Shown here one piece after another: positions 1 to 18,417 of a stretch of DNA of 64,000 bases. Position 1 is the stretch's first letter, and every line of letters starts with the position of its first letter. The stretch is from positions 16,686,410 to 16,750,409 of the forward strand of contig NC_135212.1 of the NCBI RefSeq assembly GCF_052324685.1. The letters are read 5' to 3'. The translations under genes and the position numbers were made by a program. This DNA is from Brachyhypopomus gauderio. Lineage: Eukaryota; Chordata; Actinopteri; Gymnotiformes; Hypopomidae. The notes beneath the pieces were generated by a model. The model worked only from the letters and a program-made list of their open reading frames with translations, was not told the origin of the DNA and did no database searches.

Positions 1-1396
1 AGAGAGACGTATAGCCTGGCTCATTTCAAGTCAGGCATACCGACAGAAAGCATTGTGCAGCGTTAAGCTTTTTAAATAGTACATTGCAGTGGCTTGTCCA
101 ATTGGAACTTTAATGTAAATATAAGAGTAATGTGAACGAAATTCTTATTTTAGGTGGACTTTAGTTGGTATATTTGACCTAGTTAAATCCCCTAGCCGTC
201 CAAATGCATTTTAATGTATTTTTGCTTTTAATGTCAATTTTTCTACCTGCACTTGGTTTTAGAAACGTTCCTCTTTTGATTCGTTCAGAATCACCGACTT
301 AATTGATGCCCGGATTGTACAAGGAAAAATATAATTAGCCTAAATGACAGAAGACGCTGCTTTAAAAGTTCATGTTCAGGTGGACTTGAGCACATCTTCT
401 CGTCAGGTTAAGGCTGAAAAGACGTCCGAAGATCATTTATTAACCCTTTCGCTATTAATCAGCACCACACGGTCATTAGATTGAAGTGATGGCCAGGGGG
501 GAATTTACGACTTTAGTGGCACCTGAAGGATGACCGTGCAAGGCCCACTGACGAGTTTAACGCCTGACAAGCTTAGGCCATTTTAGGGGCCTTCGCTGCT
601 AATCTTTTATTTTAGCTAATTTATAAAAGTGTGTCCAAATTACACTTGGGCAGCTTGCCTAACGTTTTGTTCAAAAACGAAGGTTTTGCTCGTACTGTTT
701 ACAATAGCTGCATTAACGGTTACCGATATCATATGTATTCAATATGACATTCAAGAGGCTATACGCCTAGTTAAAACTAAAGTAAGACTAAAAGAAAAGC
801 CTTTGGCCTTTTTTGACTGGTTCCAACATGCTGGGGGTGACAGACGGAGTAGACGACTCTGAGGGCCAATATACAGAACACCAGGGGGCAAGAGCGACCT
901 ATATGGATCCCTTCCTGAGTCCCAGGACGATATTCAAATGGCGTTACGGGGCGTTCCTCACCTGCGCTTAAAGGCTGCAGCTCAGACCTTCTGCTGTAAT
1001 TGCGACCTGACACAGTCACACACCACCGGACGCCTTCCAGCCGCGGCGGAACTTTTTCTTCGGGATTACTAAAAAATGTTTACGGAACGGGCCACTCAGT
1101 AAAGTTAAGTAAGCGTATCTAATTATGAAAGAACAGGTCATTTACACTGAACTAAGAGCAAAACAAAGGTAAAAACTAACGACATCCGCCTATTTCCAAA
1201 GAGGCAGAACAACCCAGAACTGTAGGTTAACTATTTTCTACAGTGTGTACTCTTTGGTATTTTTGGATTTTGGATTTACCTGTTGTGTCGGACTCGTAAA
1301 AATCAAACAGAGGGCATCTTAGGTAATAAATCTTTGAATAAAAAAATTGTAGCCTGCCGGTACCCTCTTTCTTAGCCAATAAAACCTTTCCTGGGA
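1..1396. other. foxa3 upstream region, no gene seen
   Basis: AT-rich DNA 5' of the foxa3 start codon. It must contain the foxa3 5'UTR and probably its promoter. A TATA-like string (ttataaaag) sits near 621-629, but it is about 770 bases before the start codon and cannot be tied to a transcription start from sequence alone. Open frames at 629-862 and on the minus strand look random in composition. Confidence 0.4.
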
Positions 1397-3405
1397 ATGT
1401 TGAGTTCAGTGAAAATGGAATCTCATGAAATTCCGGAATGGAATGCATTCTACAGCGAAGCAAGCGAGGTAAGTTTATTTGTCAGATGTCTTTAATGTTG
1501 TTTTTAATGTATTGTTTATCCAAAGTGCTGTAATAAATGCATTTTATTTCAATATAGATATCTAGGCTTAGTCTATGGTGTTAAAACATACTTATTTATT
1601 TTCTGAAAATTCTAATGAATTATTTCCCAATTAACAAATACTTCGCCTAATAAATATTTGTAATTCTAATGTTTGTAAATTATTTAAGCCTATTGATTAT
1701 GTCGCTTGCTTACTATTTCATCCCACGGCGTCTGATATTTTTTTGTTGAAACGGAAAAATTGGCTACAAAAAATGCTTTAATCACCTTTTAGGCTAAATT
1801 TCTGTAACCCGTGTGGGTGGTAACCGATTTAGTTTAGTTTAATTTCAGAACTCGTAAATAATAATCTGATATACATATATTAGTCCAGCTGTACAAGCTT
1901 ACTTTGTACCATGTTATCTTTTTTAAAATCGAAATAAAGTTTTGTAAAAAAAAAAAAAAAAGTAGTGTATCAAATAGGGGAAAGAGGATTGTAAGTTAAG
2001 ATGACTTTTTACAGAGAAACAAATTCTAAATTTTAAAAATTTGAATCACATATGATTATATTGTTTTTTAAATATCAACATATTATCTCTTGAATTTCAA
2101 TATATTATTCAATATTGCTGAATTAAAATGTAAAAATTTCTATGTTTTTTGTAGATGTATTCTTCTCCAAATGCCATGAATTCCGTGAGTAGTCTGAACA
2201 GCTATATCAACCTTAACCCTGCGGGCGCAGGCTCTGGCATGAACATGGGCTACCCTGGTCCAGGACTCAACAGCAGCCCCCTGACTGGCATGAGTGGAGC
2301 ATCAAACCATATGAACCTGTCCCCAGTGGGCTCTTCCTTGAACCCAGGCACCCTCACCCAGATGAGTTCTCCAGCCTCTTCCCTGGGTCCATTGTCCCAC
2401 TACCCCACCATGGCTCAACCCATGACTCAACTCAGTTACCCCTCTCCAACATCGCTGAACCGAGCTAAGGAGGTGCCCAAGCCCTACCGCCGCTCACTCA
2501 CCCATGCCAAACCTCCCTACTCCTATATATCTCTAATCACAATGGCGATACAGCAGTCCAGCAACAAGATGCTCACACTAAATGAGATCTACCAGTGGAT
2601 TATGGATCTGTTCCCATACTACCGTGAAAATCAGCAGCGCTGGCAGAACTCCATCCGCCACTCATTGTCCTTCAACGACTGCTTTGTCAAAGTAGCTCGC
2701 TCACCTGACAAGCCTGGCAAAGGCTCCTACTGGGCCTTGCATCCCAACTCTGGCAACATGTTTGAGAACGGCTGCTATCTGCGTCGACAAAAGCGCTTCA
2801 AGATTGAGGATAAGCCAGGCAAGAAGGGCTCTGGGAAGTCTCAGGAGGGTGGCAATGGAAAAACTGGGCATAGTGACGGTGTCCAGGAGGAGCACAGCCC
2901 CACCACAGGCTCTGACGCTGCTGATTCTGCCCACTCTGACAGTTCCCACCCTGGCTCAGCCTCCGAGGAGCAGCAGAGGAACCTGGTTCCATTGGAGTGT
3001 TCATCTCAAACAGGAAGCCTGGCACACAGCTCCCCAGTGCCCATCCCCTCTTCTGTGCCATCATCTATGCCTCCCTCCAGCTCTCAGCTCCACTCCCAGG
3101 GCATGGGCACAAGCCCCCACCTGCTGCCCAGTCCCATGCAGCACCTGGACTTGCAGAATGACCCACTGAAGTCCATGGACCCACACTACAACTTTAACCA
3201 CCCCTTCTCCATCACCAACCTCATGTCCAATGAGCAGAAGATGGACCTCAAGACATACCAGGACCAGGTGATGGCTTACAACAGCTATGCTGCTTCCTCA
3301 CCTGTAGCCACCAAACAAATCTACGACAGTGCAGGTCCTTCAGCCCTCGACTCAGGAGCCTACTACCAAACCCTGTACAGCAGGTCTGTTCTCAATGCAT
3401 CCTAA
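1397..3405 (+). CDS. foxa3: Forkhead box protein A3 (winged-helix transcription factor)
   Basis: Two coding exons, 1397-1468 and 2155-3405, joined in phase 0 across a 686-base GT-AG intron (donor gtaagt at 1469, acceptor gtag ending 2154), giving 440 residues. Exon 1 is only 24 codons and starts MLSSVKME, the conserved FOXA N-terminus, followed by a [10 protein letters not shown] stretch. The forkhead domain lies at about residues 141-238, from [11 protein letters not shown] through [15 protein letters not shown] to [14 protein letters not shown]-terminal FOXA conserved region II ([14 protein letters not shown], about 369-382) and region III ([14 protein letters not shown], at the end) are both present. 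KEVPKPYRR before the domain, YRENQQRW within it and SYWALHP favour FOXA3 over FOXA1/2. FOXA proteins are nuclear pioneer factors of endoderm and liver genes (family knowledge). The protein is longer than human FOXA3 (350 residues). Exon 2 itself opens with ATG, so a shorter form could start there, but the exon 1 start matches the family. Confidence 0.97.
1469..2154 (+). other. foxa3 intron 1
   Basis: AT-rich intron with a clean gtaagt donor and gtag acceptor. It holds a 16-base A run at 1946-1961 preceded by AATAAA at 1933-1938; nothing else is recognisable. Confidence 0.9.
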
Positions 3406-8486
<5,081 letters not shown>

Positions 8487-8522
8487 ACACACACACGCAC
8501 ACGCACACGCACACACACACAT

Positions 8523-8573
<51 letters not shown>

Positions 8574-8598
8574 CACGCACACACACACACAGGCACAC
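8487..8598. repeat. (CA)n microsatellite with CGCA interruptions
   Basis: About 110 bases of CA repeat with several CG and TG interruptions, immediately before the 3' end of the minus-strand LINE copy. Confidence 0.95.
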
Positions 8599-8651
8599 AA
8601 TTTAAACCACATACTTTTGAGCCTCAATTTGACAAATCTCACTACATTCTT

Positions 8652-10273
8652 CAATCAATCAACCAAATTTTATTTATATAACGCTTTTTACAACAGTTGT
8701 TGTCACAAAGCAGCTTTACAAGTGTCTGAGTCCAAGCTCCCAGTGAGCAAGCCAAGGGCGACAGTGGCAAGGAAAAACTCCCTAAGGGCATGAGGAAGAA
8801 ACCTTGAGAGGAACCAAGACTCAGTGGGGGAACCCATCCTCCTCTGGCCGACGCTGGTCACCATGACAACAATTTAAAAAGAGAGAAAAAAAGGAAAAGA
8901 TGTGAGGGATAAATAAAGTCCATCTTGGTGTGTATTTATAAACATGAGTTCTTTATGTAATTCCTGTTCAGTCCCAAACGTCTTGATGGTTGGTAATGTT
9001 ATACATGAGTCCTTTATGTAATTCCTGTTTAGTCCTAAACGTCTGGATGGTTGGTAGTGTTAGTTATAGCAGAGGAGAATTCAGGGCAGTGAGAGGGCCC
9101 AGGTTAGTGGGTTTATCCATCATCCACACTGGTTAGTCAGGGCAGTGGGTTGATCCTCCATCATATCTGGTTAGGCAGGAGGTGGCCTCATCTCAGTGTT
9201 CCTCGAGTAGGCGGGCAGCCATGTGGAGAAGATAAAACAGGGAAAATTAGCCCTGTATAAGGACATATACAGGACAGATGAGATTATAAACATTTCTGGC
9301 AGCAACTCCGGCATTAAATTAAATTATTACAGCCTAGCTGAAAAAGGCAGAACCAGAAGGTAACATAGACTTGGGGGCATTCTGAGACATTGGCATCCTT
9401 CCACTGCACTGTCAGCAAACTTGAGTGACCACGTGCAGTGACAGAATGACAGCACCAGCGCCTCAGTCTACCACTTCGCCTTCGCCTATGAACCCCTGGA
9501 TCTGTACCTTTATCTAAGGGGGCACATTAGTTATCAAATGCTAAACTAAATAAGTGGGTTTTCAACCTAGACTTAAAGATTGAGACTGTGTCAGAGTCCT
9601 GGACGCATTCTGGAAGGTTATTCCAAAGCTTTCCACCCAGCATTTAACATCTTACAGAGGCCTCAATTTTTTCTAAACTGTGTTTGTCATCAGGTTTGGC
9701 TGATATATAAAGTTGAGTGTCAAATGCATAGCAGTGAAAATTGACACCATGTTTGTTTTTAACTATGCCCAATGGTAGCATATATAATGTAAATAACAGT
9801 GGTCCTAAGATGGAGCCTTGTGGGACCCCATATTTCACTTTTGCACATTTGGACGGAATATTATTGAGCTCTACAAACTGATAGCAATTAGTTAAGTAAG
9901 AGTAAAACCATGAAAGGGCTGTGCCTAAGATTCCAACCCAGCATTCTAACCATTCTAGCAAGATCCTGCGATCTATTGTGTCGAAAGCTGCACTAAGATC
10001 AAAAAGTACTAGTAGAGATACATAGCCTTGATCTGAGGCAAGGAGGAGATAATTTGTTACTTTGACTAGGGCTGTTTCAGTACTGTGGTGGGGCCTAAAT
10101 CCAGATTGAAACTTTTCAAATATGTGATTCCTATGCAGATATAAGCATAATTGCTGGGCTACAGCTTTTTCTATGATCTTGGATATAAATGATGTGTTCG
10201 AAGTGAGTCTATAATTAGATAGCAAAGTCGGAGTAATATTGTATTCAGCATTATACCAGCATATATTCAACAT
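8652..10273 (-). mobile_element. Degraded LINE retrotransposon with partial reverse transcriptase
   Basis: The minus strand from 10273 to 9644 encodes about 209 residues of non-LTR reverse transcriptase: a [12 protein letters not shown] segment, motif A with SAAFDTID, motif [14 protein letters not shown], and a motif C that reads YAFD where active enzymes have YADD. The 3' part (8652-9643) resembles fish LINE tails, with a stretch encoding a decayed WNNLPE-like C-terminus and a long 3' untranslated region. A roughly 62-base tandem duplication lies at about 8941-9062. The reading frame breaks after the RT core and the 5' end is missing, so this is a dead 5'-truncated copy, L2/CR1-like by motif style (inference). 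Confidence 0.85.
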
Positions 10274-11395
10274 CTAATGTCTCCTATTATTTAAAAAATG
10301 CTGCTTGAGGTTTGTTCACCATTCTTTCCTGACCCCTTTACATACTTCATTCAGCTATTCGACTTCCTTAAGCAATAAAAGAGCTGGATATCAGAGTAAA
10401 GACAATTAGTGAGTCAGTAGGTCCTCAGTTGTAGGACAGTGAAGTTTGACCCGACACTCAGTCGCAACAGACATAAACACATCTGTAATCCCAGACTGGT
10501 GGAGATGCACACTCCTGAGATGTTTCTGAGAAAGACACACCTGAACACATCTGAACTTTCACAGGTGACTTACCACACTTTGCGTTCTGTAAGAATGGGC
10601 CAAGCTCCTCCCTCTCCAGGCAACATATGACCTCATTGTAGAAGCATCCAATCAAATAAGAGACCCATTAATCTTTCAATCTTGCATTAAGCATAGCACA
10701 CTGTGAACCATGGCTTGCTGAATTTCGCATGCTTTAAGCAAATAAATGGTACTGACTTGCTCTATGCTTGCTTCAGTTTAATGCATTGTTGTGTCTTCTA
10801 CTCATGAATTTATCACATTAAAATAAATATAAAAAAATAATAGATTAAATAGTCTGCTGTAGACATTTTCTAGTACTATATAATAATTTAGACTGGGATT
10901 ATCTGTTGTACCTGTCTATGTTTGTCCTAGAATGTCCATAAATTATTGTGATGTATGCTTAAATGAATACCTATAGATTATAGTTTTGTGATACATGCTT
11001 TACTTAATTTCCTTAATGTTGTGATGTTTGCTTTACTGAATGTCCATAATGTTGTGAAGTTTGCTTCATTTATTGCCAAAGTCAATAAGGGAATATAAAG
11101 TAGTGGCACATGTAATGTAATGTAATGGCACATGTAATGCCACAGAATTATAGTATATTATGAATTTGTTGGTGCTCTTTGTTGCAAGATTCTCTGGATA
11201 ACACAGAATGAGAGTATAAGAGCGTATATATGCTGTAAATGTCAATTTAAAGTAAATGTACATGGAACCCCATTCTCCTTCTGAAATAAGATGAAAGGTG
11301 AAAACAGACTGTTTGAACACGATGATGAAGCTGAATACAGAATAAAATAATTGAAGCAAATGAAATTAAATTATATTAAAAGGTACTTAGATGTT
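10274..11395. other. Intergenic, nothing recognised
   Basis: AT-rich DNA without a gene-like frame. Short repeated phrases around 10950-11150 (tgttgtgatg/tgcttta and catgtaatg) suggest small local duplications only. Confidence 0.5.
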
Positions 11396-11479
11396 GTAAA
11401 TGTGCCAAATTTTTGTCAATTGTGATTTTACACTGCAATCGAAATTTGTCCTCCGCTTTTAACCCATCTGTGCAGTTAG

Positions 11480-11532
<53 letters not shown>

Positions 11533-11720
11533 GAGATTACTATGGGGGTGGGGATCACACATGCCCAGAGCGGTGGGCAGCCCTAGCCCAGCGCTCGGGG
11601 AGCAGTTGGGGTTAGGTGCCTTGCTCAAGGGCACCTCAGTCATGGCCTCAGGTCTGGGACACGAACCCACGACCCTCCGGTCACAAGACCAGTTCCCTAC
11701 CACCAGGCCATGACTGCCCC
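11396..11720 (-). mobile_element. tRNA-derived SINE, minus strand, with expanded CA tract
   Basis: The reverse complement matches copies at 14064-14375 and 32123-32433. It has a tRNA-like head (A-box-like TGGCCTGGTGGTAGG, B-box region around GGGTTCG with one change), a central block containing GAGCAAGGCACCTAACCCC, an internal GT repeat, and a tail ending in AATTGACAAAA. Here the internal repeat has grown to about 27 CA units (11479-11531). Confidence 0.85.
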
Positions 11721-14063
11721 GGCAGTGAGTTGGCAGTGAGGTATTTGGGAGTAATTGGAGTCCCAACACTAAGCACTAGATTTAACCCAAAGATGATATC
11801 CAGGCTTGTTTTTAATTTTATTTTTTTGTTTTGGTCATTGTATTTGTTTTCAGAATACATGGCTATGGATATGTACAGACAATATCATTCAGTTTGGCCT
11901 ACAGAGGTTTGTACGGTACTGCTCTTACTCTGCAGGTGGATGAATGCTGGAACATCTAAGATATCACAGTTGGGTGGGATGGCTGCTCCCCACCCCCCAG
12001 CACTCCACCGCCTCCACCGCCTCCTGCTCCTGCACCCAGCCCATTAATGCAGGAGTGGGGGTCCTGTCCTGGCCCACACTTACATCTCTGCCGTTCGCAC
12101 CAATTAGCAGTAACAGGAACCCAGCTGGAGCAGATTAGTGACCCATCACCCTCCTCTGCTCCTAAATCACCAAAAACAACACCCGTGTGTGAGAGGGAGA
12201 GAGAGAGAGAGAGAGACGTGTGAGAGAGAGAGAGAGAGAGAAGTGAGGTGAGAGACAATCACATCATTCAGTCGCTACAGTACTGGAATGTAGTAGACAC
12301 TTCATCTCATTCACTCATGTTTTCTCATGCTCTCTCTCCCTCTCTCTCTCCCTCTCCCTCTCTCCCTCTCTCTCACTACATATATCTCTCTCTCTGAACA
12401 CACTCGTCCTCAGTCTTTCAGAGGCTTAATTGATCAAAATATGCATTAATGCATAGTTTTAGAACATGGAATAGCTTGTGTTCAGAAGGTTTTTTGCAGC
12501 GTAATTAAATGTAATTAAGTTTTGTATAATCTAAAATGCATAAAAAGCCCAACTGATCATCATTTATTATGATGACTCCAGTTGAGTTTGTTGCTATCCT
12601 AGTCTTCAATTCCAGCAACACTGCTTATGTAACTGATATACAAGCACCTTCTTGTGCAGTGAAACACTAACAAATCTCCATTCAAATACAGTAGTGTAGC
12701 CAGTAAATTGATCACTGAGTGTGTGAAGTGACTTGTTAAATGTGACTGTTAAATATATTTTATTTACTCACAGTCTCACACTGTTTTCCTACATTCTGAT
12801 TTTTGTTTACCTGAAAGTTAAACGCTTCTTCTTTATGGCCTATAGCATTTTCATAGTTCATAGGAGTTAAAGAACTCCCCGTGGTTTGTCACAATTAGCT
12901 CAAATTTAAGGTCAAAAGTGAATAGAGGATCTTCAGTCTCCCATAGAGGTTTAAGCAGGTTTAGTACTTGGCAACTTCATTCCGTGCTGCTCACCCAAAC
13001 ACCAGTTCATTTTTTTTACAGAAATTGCTAAACTGAAGGAACTACAGACAAAATTATGACCTTGATTGAAAGTTAAGGCTGTGATGGCTTCACTCTTTAT
13101 CTATAGTTCTAGTAAATATGGCGGCCACAGAAAACATCCCCTCCTTACCAGCACCTTGAATGGAGCCTTCTCAATGAAGTCTAGTCCAAAAATACACCTC
13201 ACTGCTGCCACCTCCTCTCTCTCTCTCAGTTGCTGTCTAAACAAACATCTTGAGAACTGTTCTGAAAGCTACCACCATGGTCATTTTAAATCTGCCTTTA
13301 CAGATCGTCTTTATAACCACTTCAAAAGAGAGTTATTTTAAAAATGTTGTTCTGTTGGACCAAAATGATGCAAGTTTCCTCTCTGTATATCTGTCTGTTT
13401 ATCCCTCTCTTTCTGTTTCTCTCTCTTTCTTTCTCCTTCATTCTCTCTTCGCTCGTTCCTGGCAGATAGGGCTAAACCACTGCTGGGTTAACTTTCCTGG
13501 CTCCGCAGGCTGCTGGACAATCCCCTCTTTCATGGAGGGCAGAATTTTCGGGCTCTGGCTCCTTCCTCGCAGTCGGGCCATGGACAGAATTTCTCCGCTT
13601 CTCACTTCTGCACTCTCTGCCGCTCACCTTCACAAAGCTACCTTTTACCTGTTTATATTTAGCCCCCTTCTTCCATGCTGGCCGTTCCGTAGGTGGAGTA
13701 GTGTCGGTAGGGGAGTTGTGTAAAGTAAAATTAAAAAACATTTCTAAATGGTGAGCTTCGTGACGAGCATTTGGAAAAAGGAGGAGAGGATGGAAGGGGC
13801 ACCAGGGGCCAGGAGAGATGGTTTTCCTCGGGTCTTCCCGTAAGCGTACTGTGTACCTTATTCAAATCAAGACAAGGTGAAAGCCAAAAAAAAAGGTTGG
13901 TCAACAAAATAAAAATGGGCTATAATGGAATACAGTGAAGGCAGACATCCCCTCTGTTAAACAAACAAAAAAAGGAAATGAAAAATAAATTAACACAATA
14001 TCACATATTCCCAATAGTAATGTGAAACTAACGTATTCTCTTATGCTTGTCATAGTCAGTCAT
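11721..14063. other. Intergenic with CT/GA-rich tracts, no gene supported
   Basis: Contains GA-rich tracts near 12195-12242 and CT-rich tracts near 12328-12395 and 13390-13460. A GC-richer patch at 11970-12140 and another at 13460-13700 have open frames but no recognisable product or splice structure. Confidence 0.5.
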
Positions 14064-14375
14064 GGGCAGTCATTGCCTGGTGGTGGGCAGTCATAGCCTG
14101 GTGGTTAGGGAACTGGTCTTGTTACCGGAGGGTCGTCCCAGACCTGAGGCCATGACTGAGGTGCCCTTGAGCAAGGCACCTAACCCCAACTGCTCCCCGG
14201 GCGCCGGGCTAGAGCTGCCCACTGCTCTGGGCACGTGTGATCCACAGCCCCCTAGTAATCACTAGCGTGTGTGTGTGTTCTAACTGCACAGATGGGTAAA
14301 AAGCGGAGGACAAATATCGATTGTGGTGAAAAAAATCACAATTGACAAAATATGGCACATTTACATTTTACACAT
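14064..14375 (+). mobile_element. tRNA-derived SINE, plus strand
   Basis: Same family as the copies at 11396-11720 and 32123-32433. The first part of the head is tandemly duplicated (GGGCAGTCAT...CCTGGTGGT appears twice near 14064-14106). The B-box region is damaged. The internal GT repeat is short, about six units near 14266. Confidence 0.85.
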
Positions 14376-14855
14376 TTACATTTACACATTTAGTCATGTC
14401 AGAGTCTGACAAATTATTCTGACAGCTGCAGGATGAGAAGCTTTTTTAGCTTATAAAAGTGGTGTTTGGGGTGGTCTTGGGTTCCAACTTAGAGCTGCGT
14501 GAGGTAGTGTTGAGCGCTGTCTAGTGCAGGGTTGACTGGGGTGTTGCTGGGATTCCTCCAGTGCATGCATGTGTTCCCTGGTGTTATGTCATAGTGCATA
14601 GAGGATTGTGCTGGGTGGTGTTGGGCTCACTTCAGTGCAGGACTGTGGTCGATTATATTGGGGCCCAGCTTAGGACTGTTATGGGTGGTGTGGGGTAGCA
14701 GTACGAGACCTTGGTATGAGTAGGAAGACACAGCTACTTCTCTGACCTCTAAGCTGTCTTGCATCCTGGTGACACACAGACGGTTTTTTTCCAGGAACCT
14801 GTGAGGATTTTCACTGTGCTCACAATGTGTGCTCATTTATGACTCACACTCATAT

Positions 14856-14895
<40 letters not shown>

Positions 14896-15564
14896 GCACA
14901 CAGCACAGATCTTGATGAAAGATACAATTTATATTTGAATTTTCTATGTCAAATGTCTGTTGTAAAAATCACAATATAAATAGATTTGACCTTACTTTGA
15001 CAATTAGTGTTTCTATATTATTATTTAATAGTATTTAATGGTAGTTTTTCTCAAACTCAAAAATAACTAATTCAATTAGATTACATTCTATAAGATTACA
15101 TTCTAATTGATTTAATAATATTAAAATGATACGAATGCTGCACAAATAACACTACTAACTACTAATATATGAATTTTGTAAGTTTACTGTAAACCAAGTA
15201 GACCAAGGGGAGAGAAGTATGAAGGAAAGTGTTAATGAAAGGGCAGAATCATGAAAAGATGAAAGAACTGAAGGCCCCTCCATCAAACGGGTGTGGTTCC
15301 CACCTCCATATGTGAGACTGGGTGAGAGTGTGAGCCTGGCTGTGTGTGCCCTGTGCATGCAAGTGTGTGTGTGTATGTGTGTTGCAGCCTGTAAGTTCAG
15401 TTCTGCGCGGCACACACAGGCCTGTTCTGTTCGCCTACGAATACTCACAGTACCTTCATTCCACTGGTGACCAGAGGAGACGGAATTAGTGATACGGTGA
15501 GGGATTTTTCACTGCCCCGAGTCCACCTCTCCAAAGAAAATAAATAACTCCCACTCATTCACTA

Positions 15565-15629
<65 letters not shown>

Positions 15630-16400
15630 ATGCACATACACACGTGTACTGAGAAAATAAAATGTTACCCACTTGTGGACATAAATAGATGAACAAACAA
15701 AGAAGGTTGAAGACACATTTTAATATATTATGGTTTGATCTCGGACAACTTTTTTCAGGGTCTCCATACCTCATGTGACCTGTGTTTCCGCCTGCTACTG
15801 GGATGGAACAGGAAATATTGCCATCTACGCATCGTGTAACACACAGTCAGCGTCACCAGTAGAGTAGCACAAAAATGGTCATATACTGTGGCAGTCTTAC
15901 AGATAGCTAGTGTTTACAATTACAGGTAAGAAGGATATTTATTTATGTTTTGAACTCCCATCCCTCTGTTGTTTTTTACCTCTTTACGGTGGCGGTGGTA
16001 GGGGATTCAAGTATTAATTAGGAGGGTCAAACCCTCCCAATCCCCTCCATAATTCACAATAATACATCTGACACTCCTGATATCATGAGCAGCAGGACAA
16101 GGTGGAGGGGTTGGAGGTGCTAGAGCAAGAGAGGAAGAAGAGGAGAAGAGATAGAGAGGAAGAGGAGGAGGAGAGATAGAGAGGACTGAACTAGCACAGC
16201 TACTTCCACAGTTTCCTTCAAAACATTCAAGGTTTTTTACGGAGCACCTCCATCATCCCTCTCTCCCCACCAGGGCTGCCTCTCCTGCCTCCTGTCCAGG
16301 GAATAAAATAGCCCCACCCCCTCCACCTGTCTTCAACTCTCTTTCTTTGTCTTTGTCTCGCCCTCTCTGTTTATCTTTCTCTCTTTCTCCCCACGTCTAT
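14376..16400. other. Intergenic with (CT)n tracts
   Basis: No gene recognised. Holds (CT)n at about 14860-14893 and 15569-15625, a short GT run near 15363-15380, and a GA-rich patch at 16095-16185. Confidence 0.6.
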
Positions 16401-16925
16401 CTCAATTCAATTTAGAAAGCTTTATTGGCATGATCATATTCAGTTACAGTATTGTCAACGCATGATTAAAAGAGTAAAAATAAACACTTGGCAATATTAA
16501 TGAATTAAGGAGCTCTATATATTAGTAATAATTACCAATAATATGTAAATGTAAAGGTACATTTATTTATATAGCACTTTTTTGAGCCCTTGCTCCAAAG
16601 TGCTTTACAACTCTAAAAAATTAATAAAGCAGAAAAAATATACAAGATCATCAATAAAAACATGAAAATCGTACATAAAATGCATAACATATAAAAACAT
16701 AAAAGGAATTTAAATAGGTATGTAACAAAATTAAGTAAAACTAAGCAAAACCCCCACACTCAAAGTTTAATTGTGGACTGTTTCAAAGGCCTGAGAATAA
16801 AAATGGGTTTTCAACAGTTTTTTAAAAGATGATATGGAATCTGCAAATCTTATGTTTACAGGCAGCCTATTCCAGAGTTTAGGTGCATACACGGCAAATG
16901 CATGGTCACCCATCACTCAATATCA
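16401..16925 (-). mobile_element. LINE 3'-end fragments
   Basis: Two patches resemble fish LINE 3' tails in reverse. One is at about 16403-16500 (caatttagaaagctttattg, then ggcatgat). The other is at about 16549-16925 (tttatttatatagcactttt, then aaagtgctttaca, then a CCTATTCCAGAG-type phrase). They are short and decayed, and the family is not certain. Confidence 0.55.
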
Positions 16926-17850
16926 CTCAATATCACTCAAACCTTCATATAGTACATATATACATAATAAAACAAAAATCTGTGAAGTCTAGTAACTTGT
17001 AAAATGCTTGGATCTGTGTATGTATATGCGGGAGATGGTGTTCAGATACATATACAGAAGTATTGGTGATTAATCAATGGTCCCTTTTAATTCTTAACAT
17101 GAAATAACGCACCTTTCTTTAATTCTTTTTAAAAATTATTCAATTTAATTGTAGTTTAGCTCATATATTCACATGTATTCATATATCTATATTGCCATGA
17201 AGGCTACATATGGTCACTTATCCCTCTTTCTCTATCAATTCTTCTCTCTCACTCCCTCCTCTCTGTCTCTCTCTCTTTCTCTCCCTCTCTCTCTCTCTCT
17301 CACATTGTTTTGCCATGGTTCAGCAGGTTGGGTGATATGGTACTTCTCTCTGGAGTTAATGGCTAACTGCAGTGGCAGGGCAGCCATGATGAAACGTTGA
17401 CATTTCCCTCTGATTATTCACCCCCCCTTCCCCCTCCCCCCACCTTTGTCCTGACGCTCGAGTGTTTGCTCACAGCTTCAGCATGGGGTGGAGCACAGGA
17501 AAGATGGAGAGAGGAGGGAAGCTACAGGTGTGGTTAGGTGTGGTGGGGGGGGGCATGTGAGGCACTCCCTGGTGTTTGCTCATGGTGTTTACTCTGTGTG
17601 GTGGGGTTGTTGGGGCAGTCGGGGTCTTGCAGTTGGAGTAATGGGTCAATGCCCTTAAAACCTGTATCTGTTAATCTGGGTTGACAGAATAACACTATGG
17701 CTTGTTCAAAATATACAGTAGTTTGACAGAATGAAACTGTGATAGTAATGGCACTGTTATTAGAAGATTGTGATGCGGTAGCTATCCTGTAATCTTCATG
17801 GGATATTTACGAGCCACATTGTGCACTGACTTACAAGACATTTTCAGGTG

Positions 17851-17910
<60 letters not shown>

Positions 17911-18417
17911 ATGAGGAAGTGAAAGAGAGTGAGAACTAGTCAGATGAACCCAAGACTTTGAGGTATTAAAAATGTATTGCCACACACAACATGGCTCCAG
18001 TCTTTAACAAGCAGTTCAGGTCTTATCTGTCATGGGGTGGAGACCAACTCTAGAAGCACCTGACAGAAACCGAGGAATGGACTGATGAATCCCTCATACA
18101 AACACAAAGTCTGAGCAATCCAGAAACAGTAGATTTAGAGAGAAAAGAGAGAGAGAGAGAGAGAAAGAGAAAGAGAGAGAGTCAGGTGGAGGGTATTGTA
18201 GCAAGTATTTACTCATGCACCTGGCAGATGGCTCCGTTCATTCAGTGAACGAGGGAAACTCATTAAACGAAGTGCAGTATTGGTATCAGAAGACATGAGC
18301 ACAAGCACAATATGAATCTATAGTAAACTCAGCACACCTACAAACCACTGTGCTCTCTTTGCATTTCATAGTGGCTGCAGCACATCTGTGTCTAATAATG
18401 ATGAAGGTGTCCAGTAG
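16926..18417. other. Intergenic with (GT)n microsatellite
   Basis: No gene recognised. Contains a CT-rich tract at 17220-17300, a C-rich patch near 17418-17445, and (GT)n at 17856-17909. Confidence 0.6.

Noticed and set aside
2701..3169. Alternative-frame open frames inside foxa3 exon 2
   Set aside because: They overlap the forkhead coding frame in other registers and lack any recognisable domain.
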